Positions 25,626 to 38,109 of a DNA stretch of 64,000 bases are shown piece after piece. A model generated the notes under the pieces. The model ran no database searches. It saw only the letters and a list, made by a program, of their open reading frames with translations, and was not told the DNA's origin. Origin of the DNA: Obelidium mucronatum (taxonomy: Eukaryota; Chytridiomycota; Chytridiomycetes; Chytridiales; Chytriomycetaceae); contig JAIVFH010000081.1 in NCBI GenBank assembly GCA_025765595.1, forward strand, positions 95,259-159,258, given 5' to 3'. How positions within the stretch are numbered: the first letter of the stretch is position 1; every line of letters starts with the position of its first letter. A program made the translations under genes and the position numbers.

Positions 25626-27285
25626 TCACAGCCCAAATAGAGTTGGGAAAACTCCCAACACAACGTGCATAGTCAATATCAAGTAGACATAATGCCTGAC
25701 AGACAAAGCAGAGGTTCTCTTTGATTCACTAGCCGCAAACTCTGCATTATAGTTAATTGTCGATGACACCGTCATTGAGACTGGAGACACGATTGGCAAT
25801 GGCGATTCAGTATCGGGGGAATTTGTTGCAACAGCAGCATCTACAGCAGCCAAGCCAGAAGAAGTCTTGGAAGCTGCTTTCAATGGTACAAACATTCCTT
25901 CTCCATCCATCATTATATCCGTCTCCGACGCACAGTCTTCGGTACTTTCTGTCAATGTATCCGTTTCGGTTCCAGATTCAGTTTCACTCATGTTTTCAGA
26001 TTCGCTTTCAGAAGGGCACATCAGTGACAATGTCCGTCTCAGTAGCTGTATCAGACGCAATGGCATCAGTTGTCGAATCAGTTTCAGTGTCGGTTAATGT
26101 ATCGGAAGGACTTGGATCAGGAGTGGGCTCCAATGAAGTAGGTACTACTAGTTGCAGGAACCGGTGAAGGGGACGGTATCAGTTGTTGTAGTTAACGGCG
26201 ATGGCTTGGTTCCCGTAAACGGACCCATACAATATGGATAAGCGCCAATGTTCTGACAATCACACGAGTCTCCAACCTATTCATTTTTAAGCAGTTATTT
26301 AGAGAAAAATATGGAGTGTTTGAATAAGACTAATATGTTTTTAGTCGTTACCTGAGTCCATTGACCCAACGCACAGACAACAATGAAATGAATGCTCCGT
26401 GTTACACTTATACAATCCATTTTCACTGTCATCACACCCGTGCCCGATATCAATCTGACTCCCCGCAATAACAGGGGTTGCCTGCACAGTACGGACTTCC
26501 CCCATATTCTTGACACCCGCTTTGACAATTCGATCCAATCTGAACATACGAGACTCCAGTTACATTGAATCACCATCGTTTTATCAAAATTACAAGAATA
26601 GCTTGTGCCAGTGCAAGGTTTTCCTACAGCCAAATCTCCAGTTATCGGAGTTGGCGACGGAAGTGTGGAAGATGACTGGCGATGGTGGGAAGATGGTTGG
26701 AATGGGAGATTCAGTCGTGCTCGTTTCCATATCATCTGTCGTAGTGAAATCCGTTGCAGAGTCCGTGTCGGACTCCATGTCTGTCGTTGTTGCATGCAGT
26801 CGTCGGTGCTGGTTGAAGCAGCTTTCCTCATCAGTCCATGAGTCGGATTGGGTTGTTGAATCGACAGTAGAAGTAGCAGTAGGGCTGACTGACGCGAATA
26901 CAATAGGAACAAGTCCGATTTTATCCATGCAATGAGGATTCCCATCAGACAGCACTTTGCAAGGACAACGCTCCAGAATGGTGTACTGCGCCCTGATAAC
27001 ACTGTAGTAGTAGAGACGCTGTTGTATCAGCACGCGTACGCTGTTCCTGTACACTTTATTCCCCGGTGCAGCAAAGGCGATGGTCGATCCTGTTGTAGGC
27101 TGGGTGCATTGAGGGTATGATTCCGCGAGTTGGAAGCAGGTATTTTCGCACTTTCCAAAAGTAGTCCAGGAGTCTGTTTTTGAAGTTTTGTTTTGCTGGC
27201 AATAAAGAATAGATTGTCCGTCTGCTCCACATCTGTATGGAATAGCTGCTGTGGCGTTACAACCAGTCTCGATTGAAAAACTCAT
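25626..27285 (-). CDS. Cys-rich surface protein with Ser/Thr/Glu-rich stalk and GPI-like tail; several frame breaks
   Basis: Predicted cell-surface or wall protein. The N-terminal part has a six-Cys module (CNATAAIPYRCGADGQSILYC, then CENTCF and YPQC) resembling fungal chitin-binding modules. A Thr/Ser-rich spacer follows, then a second Cys-rich module (KPCTGTSYSCNF, then further Cys after correction) and SCDCQNIGAYPYC. A long Ser/Thr/Asp/Glu stalk follows, and a hydrophobic C-terminus (YVYLILTMHVVLGVFPTLFGL) typical of a GPI-anchor signal. The frame breaks at several points. Candidate sites on the plus strand are CAG at 26557-26559, CTG at 26455-26457, CAG at 26180-26182 and CAG at 26022-26024; dropping the middle base of each restores a coherent Cys or Ser/Thr pattern. 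No signal peptide is seen at 27285, so an upstream exon is probably missing from my model. Confidence 0.55.
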
Positions 27286-27530
27286 GACTGCAGTTTCGCA
27301 GCAAAAAGGTTAGGGATTCACTTTCGTTTCTGTCTTTAAGATATAATGCCCCTGGTCGCCTGGTGGGGCATTTTTCATCTTTTTGGTATCCGTCCAGTAA
27401 CGTTCGGACCAGGGGTAAAGGCAACCATGCAAGAAAATTGCAAGCCCAGAATGAAATGCCAGACCAATTAAATCAATCAATTTATATAATTATTATAGAG
27501 AAACTATTGTGCAAAATAAAGTCTTATTAG

Positions 27531-28712
27531 TCATGTATGGATCCATAACTTCAGCTCTTCGCAGCTGACCATCCGAAACGCTGTGACAGCATCTAGTTTC
27601 TCCTCATCCACCAAACTAGATGAAAACAGTCCCGTCTTCTTTGTTTTCGACAGTAAATATGATTTGTGTTCATGTTCTTGAAGGCATCGGTAACTCAAAG
27701 TGTGGTAATGCTTTTTTTTTTTCGAATGTCAATAGAGGCCACCGATTTCTACATGAACACAAACCTGCTTTTCGAATACCCTTCTCAAACAGAACCAAGC
27801 CGTGTCCCCATCATCCTTATCGCCTCCGAATCGGGTCGAAAACATTTCAGGGTTTACATAGTACACAACATGATTCAGACTTGTATTCCGCAACATTGTA
27901 TATCCAGCATGAATATCCCAGCTGAATGCACCGGACTTTCGTACTTGCATCGAATCGTTCCAAAGTATGAATAAAGTCCAGTCGATACATAAAACAAGGT
28001 TTGCAACACAAGTATCACAGCAGGAATCAGTTGTGCATAATGGACCCATCTCGGTAGCGCTTGGATAGGCTTTGTTTGCTTCGAGTTTTTGAATGGTTTC
28101 CGTTGAAACAAGCGTCGATAATATGGTCCAGCAACAAAGTCAACTATTGTCATGTTTTTTTTTAAAGGTTTATGGTCTCGACACGCACACACGCACATAC
28201 CTTCACCCTTCCTGATTTCATCTGGAAAGAACATCTCAAAGAGCATCTCTGGATTGATTTCCTCAGCGAATCCAGCGTGTTGGAATGCATGGACCTGTCC
28301 CAAATGATTGTCCCTGCGCCTTTCCTTCTGACGAATCTGGATCAATCCCATTGATATCATAGAGTTTTCGTTTCTCGGGGTCACTTAAAACTGAATTGGC
28401 ATGGCTGACAACTGTGGATGAATGTTAAGGCAAACAGATCCCACTTCCCAAATAGAAACCCTCCCCTCACTTTTGAATGCTTCATCAGCTCCATCGACGC
28501 TGCACTTGTCTGGATGAAGAAGAAGGGCCAGCTGAGAGAGAAAGATGGGCCACTATTAGCTCAAGCTCTTCCCAAATCGCTCTCTTTTGTACCTTGCGGT
28601 AGGCCTTCTTGATATCGGATTCTGACGGTACTGGACTACTACTCAGACCAAGGACTTTGTATAGATCCTTCTTGGATGCTCGAATTCGTTGGATTTCCTC
28701 AGTTGGTGTCAT
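27531..28712 (-). CDS. ER-type DnaJ protein (DNAJB12/14 or Hlj1-like) with C-terminal DUF1977-like region
   Basis: J-domain co-chaperone expected in the ER membrane with the J domain facing the cytosol, working with Hsp70 in quality control. The J domain is split by an intron: KDLYKVLGLSSS, KKAYRK, then LALLLHPDKCSVDGADEAFK with the HPD motif, then SDPEKRKLYDINGID. A region resembling the family's FEADI-xxEDLFxMFF block follows (AEEINPEMLFEMFF). Next come one membrane segment (YAQLIPAVILVLQTLFYV), a DUF1977-like part (VVYYVNPEMF) and a C-terminus with SYRCLQEHEHKSYLL and SCEELKLW. Stop at 27531. Frame breaks: near 28338 (CTG on plus strand), and a double one at CAGCTG 27919-27924, where dropping both middle bases gives a continuous protein. 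Confidence 0.78.
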
Positions 28713-28840
28713 GTGTGCTTACTTTTTTTTCTTGTATTTAACTTCTTCTTACATAGGCTTTTAGGTATTTAAGTATACTGGAATTGCTCATCTTCGTAAT
28801 CGTTTTAAGGTGAGTTAAAACTTAAAAGCTAGAGTAAAGT

Positions 28841-28895
<55 letters not shown>

Positions 28896-28955
28896 GTTTT
28901 ATACCCAATCAAAGGAGAGGACTCACAAGCTTCCAGAAGCCCGAAAAAAAACAAC
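28713..28955. promoter_or_regulatory. Divergent promoter region between DnaJ gene and hypothetical gene
   Basis: The 243 bases between two divergent start codons include a 53-base T run (28842-28894). No other gene is visible. As homopolymer T:A tracts exclude nucleosomes in yeast, this run could influence both promoters; that is inference. Confidence 0.45.
28842..28894 (+). repeat. 53-base poly-T tract between divergent genes
   Basis: Uninterrupted T run on the plus strand, 62 bases upstream of the ATG at 28956 and about 130 bases upstream of the DnaJ start on the other strand. Unlike the other two long T runs, it is not in an intron I can define. Confidence 0.9.
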
Positions 28956-31158
28956 ATGACAAGAGCGCGCTTCACGGACGCCGAACCAACTGTGCATAAA
29001 TACCGCCATTCCACCACCAAACATTCTCAAAAACACGCAACAACGGCAACGTTAAAGAATGGAACAATGCCAATATGCAGCAGCAGCAACAACAATAACC
29101 AATCAGAACCTGATCCAATGTCATCACTAATCAGCAAGTTGGCAGCAGCAGCCGCGGCCACCACACGAGCGACAAATTCAAGAATTAAACATCCGTCAGG
29201 AAAATACAAGAACTCAAATGTTGAGAAGGTGCGGGCTTTTTTTTCTTATTCCCCAAGATTAAAATCAACCCATGTTTTCTTTATAAAATAGCAGTATCAA
29301 GCCAAAGCAGACACTGTGCAATATTACACGGATACAGCAAGCAGTTATTCCGATGTCGATGACGGATCTGAATTGTTTTACAAACGCGAAAGCCACATCT
29401 CGCGATATGCTCAGAAAAAGAAGAAGAAACTGTCGGAAGAAGCGTCAGGATATCTCTGCCAAAAGTAAAAAACACTACTTCTATTGCTTTGATGTTCTCT
29501 CAAGTCTTTGTCGAATGCTCTCTAAAACGATTTGCTGCCCATACCAAAAAAAAAAAAAAACAGAACAAACAAAACGGATCCCAACCCCGACGACCCAATA
29601 TTCGCACACGTATTCCCACAACAACGAAACCGCGAGAAACCACCTAGCAAATTCGAAAGCGAAAACAACCTATCCAACAACAACAACAACCCCCTCAACC
29701 CTTCAGACATACCCAACATCATCGACTGCAGTCCCCACACAGACGCGCTCCAATTCGGTCCCGTCGACGAATACCCGAAACCAACAATCTACGGCGACAC
29801 TTTCACCACACGGTATGAAAGTTGGACAATGTCCACACGGCTTGTGCAGCCGGTTACAACAGGTCCCATGACGGAAGCCGCCATCAAGAAATTGTGCAAA
29901 AAGAAACCGCCGAAACAGCATGATATGGAGCCCGAAGAGTTTATCGATGCCGCCGCATTAACGCTGCATGACTTGATTAAGCCACTGATATCGGCTATTA
30001 GCATGCCAGAACTGGTTGAACAATGCCGGCAGACTTCGACTTCCTTTGAATGCACAGAATCAACTCCTCATCAACATCAACCACAACCGCAAAAAACTCA
30101 GCCCATTGCCCCCGACGTAAACATCACCCTCTGCGGCACTAGTGGTAGTAATAGCGAATCTAAAGACCAGCTGCTGTCAGAGAAACCCCCGCCGCGATCC
30201 CGCTCCCCTTCCTCCGTTCGAAGCAGACGTCCTTCCTTCAACGACATTCTCGCAGCCAAAAGATCATCAGTAGACCCACCGAAACCCCCTCCCCCACCGC
30301 AACGCGTTATTGTTCATTCCTCAGCCACAACTTCCCAAGCCATACTCTATCCATTCCGTCAAGAAAACAACAATCATCAAATCAACCATCATCATAATCA
30401 TCATCAACAAGATCAACAACAAGTGATTATACGACAACCACCAGCCCCACAACGAATCCCCGTGAACCCAGAAGCCGTGATCCAAGCCAAAAAGGGAACC
30501 ATTGGTCGCGGCGCGTCTTGGAAGGAAGGCAAAATGAGAGTCACGGATATAGGCGCGTGGATCTTACTTGCTGCGAAAACTAATTCTGCACAGTCCTTGA
30601 GTGGGGGCTCGGAAGCTGGTGGTTTGGATGCTGTCGCCGCTTCAAACGTGACTGTATCTGCTTCCCATCAGCATCACCAGCAGCCGCAACAATCCAACTT
30701 GAATGTTCGGCGTGGCTCTTTTGGTGGGGAAAAGTGTCAGAGTTCGGTTACAGTGGGATCAGCGTGTCGACAAGAAGCAACGAATCCACTGTTGCGTGCT
30801 GCAAACAGTTCAATTTGTTTGTCGAAACCATCTCCGGCATCGCTTCTTGTAGAAAGCAGCAAGTCTCCAGTTGAATTGAAATGTGGCGTCGATACAGTTT
30901 CATCACCGCTGGAAAGCAGCAAGCCGTTGGAGCAAAATAAGATTCAAATGAAAGGTAGCAGTTTGCGTGAAAGCAGTCGCCTCAATACCGCTTCCAAACC
31001 AAAATCCAAATCGGAATACGTTAAAGGTAAAAAAAAATATGTCTTTGATGCATGATATCGATGCATTAAAATTCTTGGAAACAGGAATACCCGACTACAT
31101 CCACAAACACGTGGAGGTCAAATTCTCCTCCCCCAATCTTTCCAATTTGCTTCTATGA
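28956..31158 (+). CDS. Hypothetical low-complexity protein with Asn/Gln/His-rich and Ser-rich regions
   Basis: Not recognised. Start MTRARFTDAEPTVHKYRH at 28956; exon 1 ends VEK before an intron with acceptor near 29291; exon 2 encodes QYQAKADTVQYYTD. A second intron ends near 29503 (CTCAAG), after which the frame must pass a 15-base A run (about 29549-29563) to enter the main open frame. That frame contains a folded-looking segment (PMTEAAIKKLCKKKPP, EEFIDAAALTLHDLIKPL), a proline/serine basic patch (RSRSPSSVRSRRPS), His/Asn/Gln-rich sequence (QENNNHQINHHHNHHQ) and a phospho-site-like Ser-rich tail. A last short intron joins SEYVKG to IPDYIHKHVEVKF, ending 31158. Possibly a signalling scaffold; no function claimed. 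Confidence 0.6.
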
Positions 31159-31305
31159 GATGGCTTGATTCCGAATGTTAAGGTTTTGTTGATTCCGAAA
31201 TGCAGGAAATCGATTTGAAATCGCAAGCAATAAAAAAAGAGAAATTGTACAATTTTCCCAGCACAAAACTCTTTGCGAAAAGTAATCACCACACCAAGCA
31301 CAACA

Positions 31306-32552
31306 ATGGCGCGTTTTACGATCCGCAGCGTGGCAGTGCCAGCGCCGATGGTAAGAGTGGAGAGTGTGGAGTGGAGAGTGTAGAGTGTACAGTAGATACT
31401 AAGTCACATCCGCAGCCCACGCTCGACCCCTTCCTCTTTGCCGTGTACCACGCCGACCACTACCCGCCCGGCGATGCGCACATGCAGGCGCCGCGGCGCG
31501 GCACCGGAGCGGACTTCGACGCGGCGCAGAAGTACCGCATGTACCACGGGGCGCGCGTGCCGGGCTTCCCGCAGCATCCGCACCGCGGCTTCGAGACGGT
31601 CACGTGCACGCTGCAGGGCGCCGTCGACCACACCGACTCGCTCGGCGGCGCGGGGCGCTACGGCGGCGGCGACGTGCAGTGGATGACGGCGGGCCGCGGG
31701 ATCGTGCACGGCGAGGTTTCTTTCTTTTTTGTTTCTTTGTTTGCTGGCAGTTGGCAGACAAAGGGGTCTCACTCTCACTCACACACAGATGATTCCGCTG
31801 CTCAACCAGAACGCAGACAACCCCGTGCGCTGGTTCCAGCTGTGGCTCAATCTGCCCGCAAAGTCAAAGATGACTGCCCCCAACCAGCGTGCGTGTTCTC
31901 TCTTTCTTTCTTTCTTTGCGATCCATACTTACCATACTATTACGCAGTGATGCACTGGGCCGAGAATATTGCGCGCTTTACTTCGTCGGACGGCAAAGTG
32001 AATGCCCGCGTCCTGGCAGGCTCGCTGCACGGCACCACCGCACTCACCCCCACCAAAGACTCCTGGGCAAATGATCCGGCTCACGACGTTAATATCTGGT
32101 ACCTCGTCATGAAACCTGGCGCCACATTCAAACTGCCAAAGAGTGCCCCAGGATCAAACAGAACCCTGTATTTCGTCGAAGGAACTGGCCTCACCTTGGA
32201 CAAAACCACAAAAGTCCCAGACAGCAGTATGGTGGAATTCAAGGACCACAGCACGAATGAAATCGAACTCGAAAACACTGGATCCGAAAAGGACTTGGAG
32301 ATTCTTGTGTTGCAGGGTCAACCAATTGGAGAGCCTGTTGCCCAACACGGTCCTTTTGTCATGAACACCCAGGAAGAAATTAGGCAAGCATTCGCCGATT
32401 ATAGAAAGACGCAGTTTGGTGGATGGCCATGGCCTCAGGATGCAATGGTGTTTCCCAGGGAAAAGGGGCGATTCTTGTCAGTGAAGGGAAAGCCCGATGA
32501 GTTTCCTCCTTCTTCATCATCTTCTTCATCCGAAAAAGGAAGTGAACTTTAG
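31306..32552 (+). CDS. Pirin family protein
   Basis: Bicupin metal-binding protein; relatives act as quercetin dioxygenases or transcription cofactors. Four exons: 31306-31350, 31416-31715, 31789-31888 and 31948-32552. I choose the ATG at 31306 (MARFTIRSVAVPAPM) because splicing it to TLDPFLFAVYHADHYP gives the expected pirin N-terminus. The metal-binding cupin is clear: FPQHPHRGFETVTCTLQGAV and GGDVQWMTAGRGIVHGE, with His and Glu ligands. The C-terminal cupin follows (HDVNIWYLVMKPGATFKLP), then GGWPWPQDAMVFPREKGRF and a Ser-rich tail. Exon 2 is far more GC-rich than the rest of the gene. Intron 1 is a run of GAGTGT-like short repeats. AATAAA at 32566-32571. No frame breaks. Confidence 0.9.
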
Positions 32553-32678
32553 TCTGTTGGTTTGAAATAAAAAACTGAACTGTTGTTACCGCTGATGAAA
32601 AACCAATGTGATGATGATTTTCCCTTTATCAGTTTCCCCACATTTATTCGCCCAAATCACAGAACACAAAATCAGAAA

Positions 32679-35162
32679 ATGTTCAGCAAACGCCCTAAAG
32701 CAACTGTGGCCGTTCCAAACACTGCCACTGCCACCAGCTCACCCATCTACAGAAACGCTCGAAGCGCGTCGGGCCTAACAACTCGCCCCATCGACACTGT
32801 CGCCACCCTCCACGACCTCTTTGTCCATGGCGCCAGAACAACCCCCAACCAGAACATGCTTGGCCAACGCAGCATCGTCAATGTGGTTGAAGAAGAAAAG
32901 GAAGTCACAAAGAAGCTGCCTGGCGGCGGGGAAGTCACTGAGGTCAAGAAGTGGAAGTTCTTTGAACTCAGCGGATACAAGTGGCTTACTTGGAAAGAAG
33001 CCAATGCCCTGGCTTCTGTGTACGCCAGCGGATACAGAGCCCTTGGTCTTACTGCCGGGGACAAGCTGACTATCTACGCAGAGACTTCGTAAGTGTTTGT
33101 GGTGTGCTGCGCATTTTTCTCGTGTGGCTTGTGTGAGGGAGATAGATAAAATTTTGAACTTTTGATATCAACTATGGTAGGTCTTACTGGATGCTTGCTG
33201 CGATGGCGTGTACAAAACAATCAATCACAATCACCACAGCTTGTAAGTTGGCGTGTATTCTTTTTTTTTTTTCAGTAATCGTGCGTTATACACAACCCCA
33301 CACCAACAGACGCGACTCTCGGCCAAGAAGGACTCGTTTACTCCCTCCAAGAATGCGAAATAACAACCATCGTAACAAACGCAGACCTCCTCCCCATGAT
33401 TGTAACTGCCGCAAAGTCAGTCCCCACCCTCCGAAACATCATCTTCAGCGGTGCCGCCGATCAAACGGTTCTCGATTCTTTTAAAGCCGAGCATCCCGAA
33501 TTGAAGGTTCTTTCGTTGGAGGAGTTGAAGCAGTTGGGCGAACAAAACCCTGTTGACCCTGTTCCACCAGCCCCTGAAGATTTGGCTATTATCATGTATA
33601 CGTCGGGATCTACTGGTCCTCCAAAAGGAGTGATGCTTACGCATGCAAACGTGATTGGTGCTGTTTCTGGAAACACGAACCTTGCAAAGTCTTACTTTGG
33701 TCGAAATGAAACGTAAGAAAAATCCTTCAAGTTTTTGGGCTCTTGTTATTTTTCGCTTACTTTTTCTATTCTTTCTTTTCAAAAAGGTATCTTGCTTTCC
33801 TTCCTCTCGCTCATATCTTGGAGTTTGCTGTTGAAGTCACGTACTTGCACAATGGATGCTCGGTTGGATATGGAAGTATCAAGACTTTGACAGTAAGTTC
33901 AACCGTACTTCAAAATATCTCAAACCACATCTTTCTTAACTTTTTTTTTTTTTTTATGAAATCAGGACTCCTCAGTCCGCAACTGCTTAGGCGACATCCG
34001 CGAACTCCGCCCCACCATCATGTCCGGCGTCCCCGCCGTCTACGAAGGCCTCCGCAAGGGAATCGAAACCAAAATCCGCGAATCCAGCAAACTCGCCCAA
34101 GCCCTCTTCCGCGTCTCCTTCAAACTCAAATCCAAACTCTTGAAATACAGACTCGAATTCCTCGCAGCTCCACTCAACGCCATCATTTTCAATAAGGTCA
34201 AGGCACAAGTCGGTGGAAGACTCAAATTCGCGCTTTGTGGAGGGGCGCCTCTGCCACAATCCACACATGAATTCATGAACGTTGCGGTTACCAAGATCTT
34301 TGTTGGTTACGGTATGACAGAGACGACTGCGTCCTGCACGTTGCAAGAAATTTACGACTCTCATGTTTTGGGAAACACGGGGATTCCAGTCACGAGTATT
34401 GAGTTCAAGTTGGTGGATGTGGAGGATTCGAGTTATAAGAGCACCAATGTCCCCAAGCCGCAAGGAGAGATTTGGATTCACGGACCCAGTATCATGAAAG
34501 GTTACTACAAGCAGGAACAACTGACTCGTGAGACTTTGACGGAGGATGGGTGGATGATGACTGGGGATATTGGAGAAGTCAATGCTGACGGGTCCTTGTC
34601 TATTATCGACAGAAAAAAGAATTTGGTCAAGCTGTCTAATGGAGAGTAAGTACCTTTGTTTTTCTTTCTTCTTTTTGCTTTATTTCTTTATAAGGAGTCC
34701 CACCTTTTCAAAGTTTCACCTAACTTCATTTCCCTCTCAAAAAAAAAAAGATACATTGCGTTGGAAAAACTCGAATCCAATTACAAAGTCTCCAAATACG
34801 TCCAAAACATTTGCGTATACGCCGACCCCGAAGAATCGTATGCCATCGCCTTGATCCAACCCATTGAAAAGGAAATCCGCGCACTCGCTGCTTCCTTGAA
34901 TAAAACCCCGGGTGTCGATGTCGAGCACTTGGACTTCCAGGAGCTCTGCAACCGCCAAGATATCCGTTACGGAGTCTTGGCCAGTTTGAAGGACGTTGCC
35001 AAGACGGTTGGATTCAAGCAAGCGGAAATTGTTGGACAGGTTGTGTTGTCGGCGGAGGAGTGGACGCCGCAGAGTGGGTTGTTGACGGCGGCCATGAAGT
35101 TGCAACGCAAGTTGATTGTGCACAAGTTCAAGGCTGAGATTAATGCAGCTTATTCAAAGTAA
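32679..35162 (+). CDS. Long-chain acyl-CoA synthetase, copy 1 of 4 (Faa/ACSL type)
   Basis: Activates long-chain fatty acids with ATP and CoA via an acyl-adenylate. Spliced protein of roughly 680 residues. The N-terminal part has [20 protein letters not shown], as in fungal Faa proteins. AMP-binding P-loop [44 protein letters not shown], the hinge region MMTGDIGEV, and the FACS signature [19 protein letters not shown] (spliced) are all intact. C-terminal [19 protein letters not shown]. About six short introns. Start [12 protein letters not shown] at 32679. Most like copy 2, 262 bases downstream. AATAAA at 35172-35177. No frame breaks. Confidence 0.95.
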
Positions 35163-35423
35163 AAACGAAAAATAAAATTAAAAACAAGTTATATTCTAGA
35201 TATTGTTCAACACAACTGTTTGCGATCGTTTCTCAATTTTATGCGAAACATGTGACAGAAAAAAACGCTTGAAAAGATTCCCAAAGTTCATTTCATGCTT
35301 GAACCTGTCGATTCTCTCTTGTTTTTGAACCTGTAAGGTAAAAAAAAAGATTTTGTGTGGCACCTCTTTGTGATATAAAGCCCTACCTGCATCTTTCTAG
35401 AAAAACAACCAAAAAAAAGTACA

Positions 35424-37914
35424 ATGTCTATCCTATCAACCGCGCCTTACCGAAACTCAAAAGCAACCGACAAGTTAACCACCCGTCCAGAGGGAACCAA
35501 TGCAGCCACCGTCTATGACTTGATGCAGCACTGCTTCAAGACAATGGAATCCAAACAAATGCTTGGCCAGCGCAGCATTGTGAATGTGATTGAAGAAGAA
35601 AAGGAAGTCGTCAAGAAACTGCCTGGTGGTGGTGAAACCAAAGAGATCAAAAAGTGGAAGTTCTTTGAATTGTCTGCTTATAACTGGTTAGTGAGTGGTT
35701 GGAGAGAGATTGCGATCAATTTTTGTTTTTTGTGTATTGTTCTCACCTCCTTTTTTTTCCAACCAGGCTTACTTGGGGAGATGCAGAGAAGTTGACGACA
35801 GCTTATGCAAATGGATACAGAGCTCTTGGACTCAATCCTGGAGACAAGTTGACGATTTACTCAGAAACAAGGTTTTTTTGTTCACAAATCGATTTTCGCC
35901 CGCTTTTTTGACACAAATCTTTTTTAGTCGCGATTGGATGCTAACTGCTATTGCTTGCTACAAGCAATCCTTAACAATCACGACTGCATGTACGATTCGC
36001 TTTTTTTCAACTATTCTCCTTTCCGTTTTTTCTTTTTTATGAACTCATTTTCGATTCCATCTCATGTAAAAAAAAAAAAAGATGCCACACTCGGAGAAGA
36101 CGGTCTCACATACTCACTACAAGAATGCGAAATTTCAACCATCTTTACAAACGCCGATCTCTTGCCAATGATTGCAGCTGTCGCCCCGAAAGTGGGAACA
36201 CTCAAGAACATTGTTTATAATGGCACACCAGACCAGACTGTTGTTCAGAGAATCAGACAAGACCATCCAAATTTGAAACTCGTTTCGTTGCAGGAGTTGG
36301 AGCAGCTTGGTATGTGGTTTTTTTTTAAAAAAAAGTTTGTTTTCGGCGAAAAAAACGGGGGTGCTTAAATTGTCTTTTATGTTAGGAAAACAACATCCCG
36401 TCGATCCTGTTCCCCCAAAGGCCGATGATTTGGCTCTTATCATGTACACGTCTGGGTCTACTGGTGCTCCCAAGGGTGTAATGTTGTCTCATGGTAACGT
36501 TGTCGCTGCTGTTTCTGGAAACACAAACCTTGCCAAGCAATACTACGAAGAGGGCGAAGTGTATCTCGCGTTTCTCCCACTTGCTCATATTTTGGAGTTT
36601 GCAGTGGAAGTCACGTATTTGTATAACGGAGTTTCAATTGGTTATGGAAGCATCAAGACGTTGACGGTATTTCGTTGTTTCTTCTTTGTAATCCACATAC
36701 ATGTATATTGACTTGCTCTTTTCTTCAATATTGTTTTCATTCAGGACTCATCTGTACGTAACTGTAAAGGTGACATAAGAGAACTCCGCCCCACAATCAT
36801 TTCCGGAGTTCCCGCCGTATACGAATCCATCCGTAAAGGAATTGAAAGCAAAATCCGCGACGCGAGTAAACTGGCCCAATCATTATTCCACGGCTCCATC
36901 AAGCTGAAAGCCATGTTGATGGCAAACCGGCTCGATGCCCTAGCTGCCCCCTTGGACGCCATTATTTTCAGCAAAGTCAAGGAACAAGTCGGCGGAAGAC
37001 TCAAATTCGCGCTTTGCGGAGGCGCGCCGCTTCCAAAGTCAACGCACCAGTTCATGAATGTGGCAGTGGCAAGGATCTTTGTCGGTTACGGTATGACAGA
37101 GTCTGCTGCTTCGTGTACTTTGCAAGAAATTCGGGATTGCCATGTTTTGGGAAACACGGGGCTCCCGGTTACGAGTGTTGAATTCAAGTTGGTGGATGTT
37201 GAAAACACGAATTACAAGTCTACGAATAAGCCGAAGCCTCAAGGAGAAGTGTGGATCCGTGGTGGAAGTGTCATGAAGGGATATTACAAGCAGGAAGCTT
37301 TGACACGTGAGGTTCTGACAGAGGATGGATGGTTGATGACTGGAGATATCGGTGAAGTGAATGCTGATGGGACATTGTCCATCATCGACAGAAAGAAGAA
37401 CTTGGTCAAGCTTTCAAATGGAGAGTAAGTACTTGTATATCCTTTTTTTTCGTTGATGTTTCATTTTTCGATTTTTTTTTGCTAACTGGCTTTGATGTTC
37501 AGATATATTGCCTTGGAAAAACTCGAATCCAATTACAAAGTCTCCAAATTCGTCCAAAACATTTGCGTCTACGCTGACCCTGAGCAGTCGTACGCGATTG
37601 CCTTGATTCAGCCGATTGAAAAGGAAATCCGTTCTCTTGCTGTTCAATTGAACTTGTTCCCAAATATCGAAGCCGATAAATTGGACTTCCAGGAGCTTTG
37701 TGGCCGTAAGGAAATCCGCGATGGTGTTTTGGCCAGTTTGAAGGAGGTTGCAAAAACTATCGGTTTTAAACCAGCAGAAGTGGTTGGACAAGTGTTGCTC
37801 TCTCATGAGGAATGGACCCCACAAAGTGGTCTGTTGACTGCTGCCATGAAGCTTCAGCGGAAAGCGATTGTGGATAAATTTAAGGTTGAAATCCGAACCG
37901 CATACGCTTCGTAG
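35424..37914 (+). CDS. Long-chain acyl-CoA synthetase, copy 2 of 4
   Basis: Tandem paralogue of copy 1. Start MSILSTAPYRNSKATDKL at 35424. It retains [20 protein letters not shown], the P-loop [40 protein letters not shown] and the FACS signature with [17 protein letters not shown]. It shares with copy 1 the CTLQEI segment after the YGMTE motif and the ending of the fifth coding block, so 1 and 2 form one subfamily. Intron positions largely match copy 1. It has an extra intron within the N-terminal region (after SAYNW) that copy 1 lacks. The stop lies 28 bases before a 3.7-kb inverted-repeat-flanked insertion. No frame breaks. Confidence 0.95.
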
Positions 37915-38109
37915 CTCTTTTTCGTACCTTTCTTTCTGTTTAAGGCCCCGTTTGGCAGGGAAAAAGAAAATTTGAGTTTATTTCCAAATATCAAATATTG
38001 GGTCAGATTGAATATTTTGAAATATTGTGCTCCCAATATTTGTAAATTCGCATTTTACAGATGTTCAGCAGTATTTCCAAAAGAAACAGAGCAAAAGTAA
38101 AATTTTTGT

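Noticed and set aside
31404..31778. Arg/Ala-rich minus-strand frames opposite pirin
   Set aside because: Shadow of the GC-rich pirin exon; no independent support.
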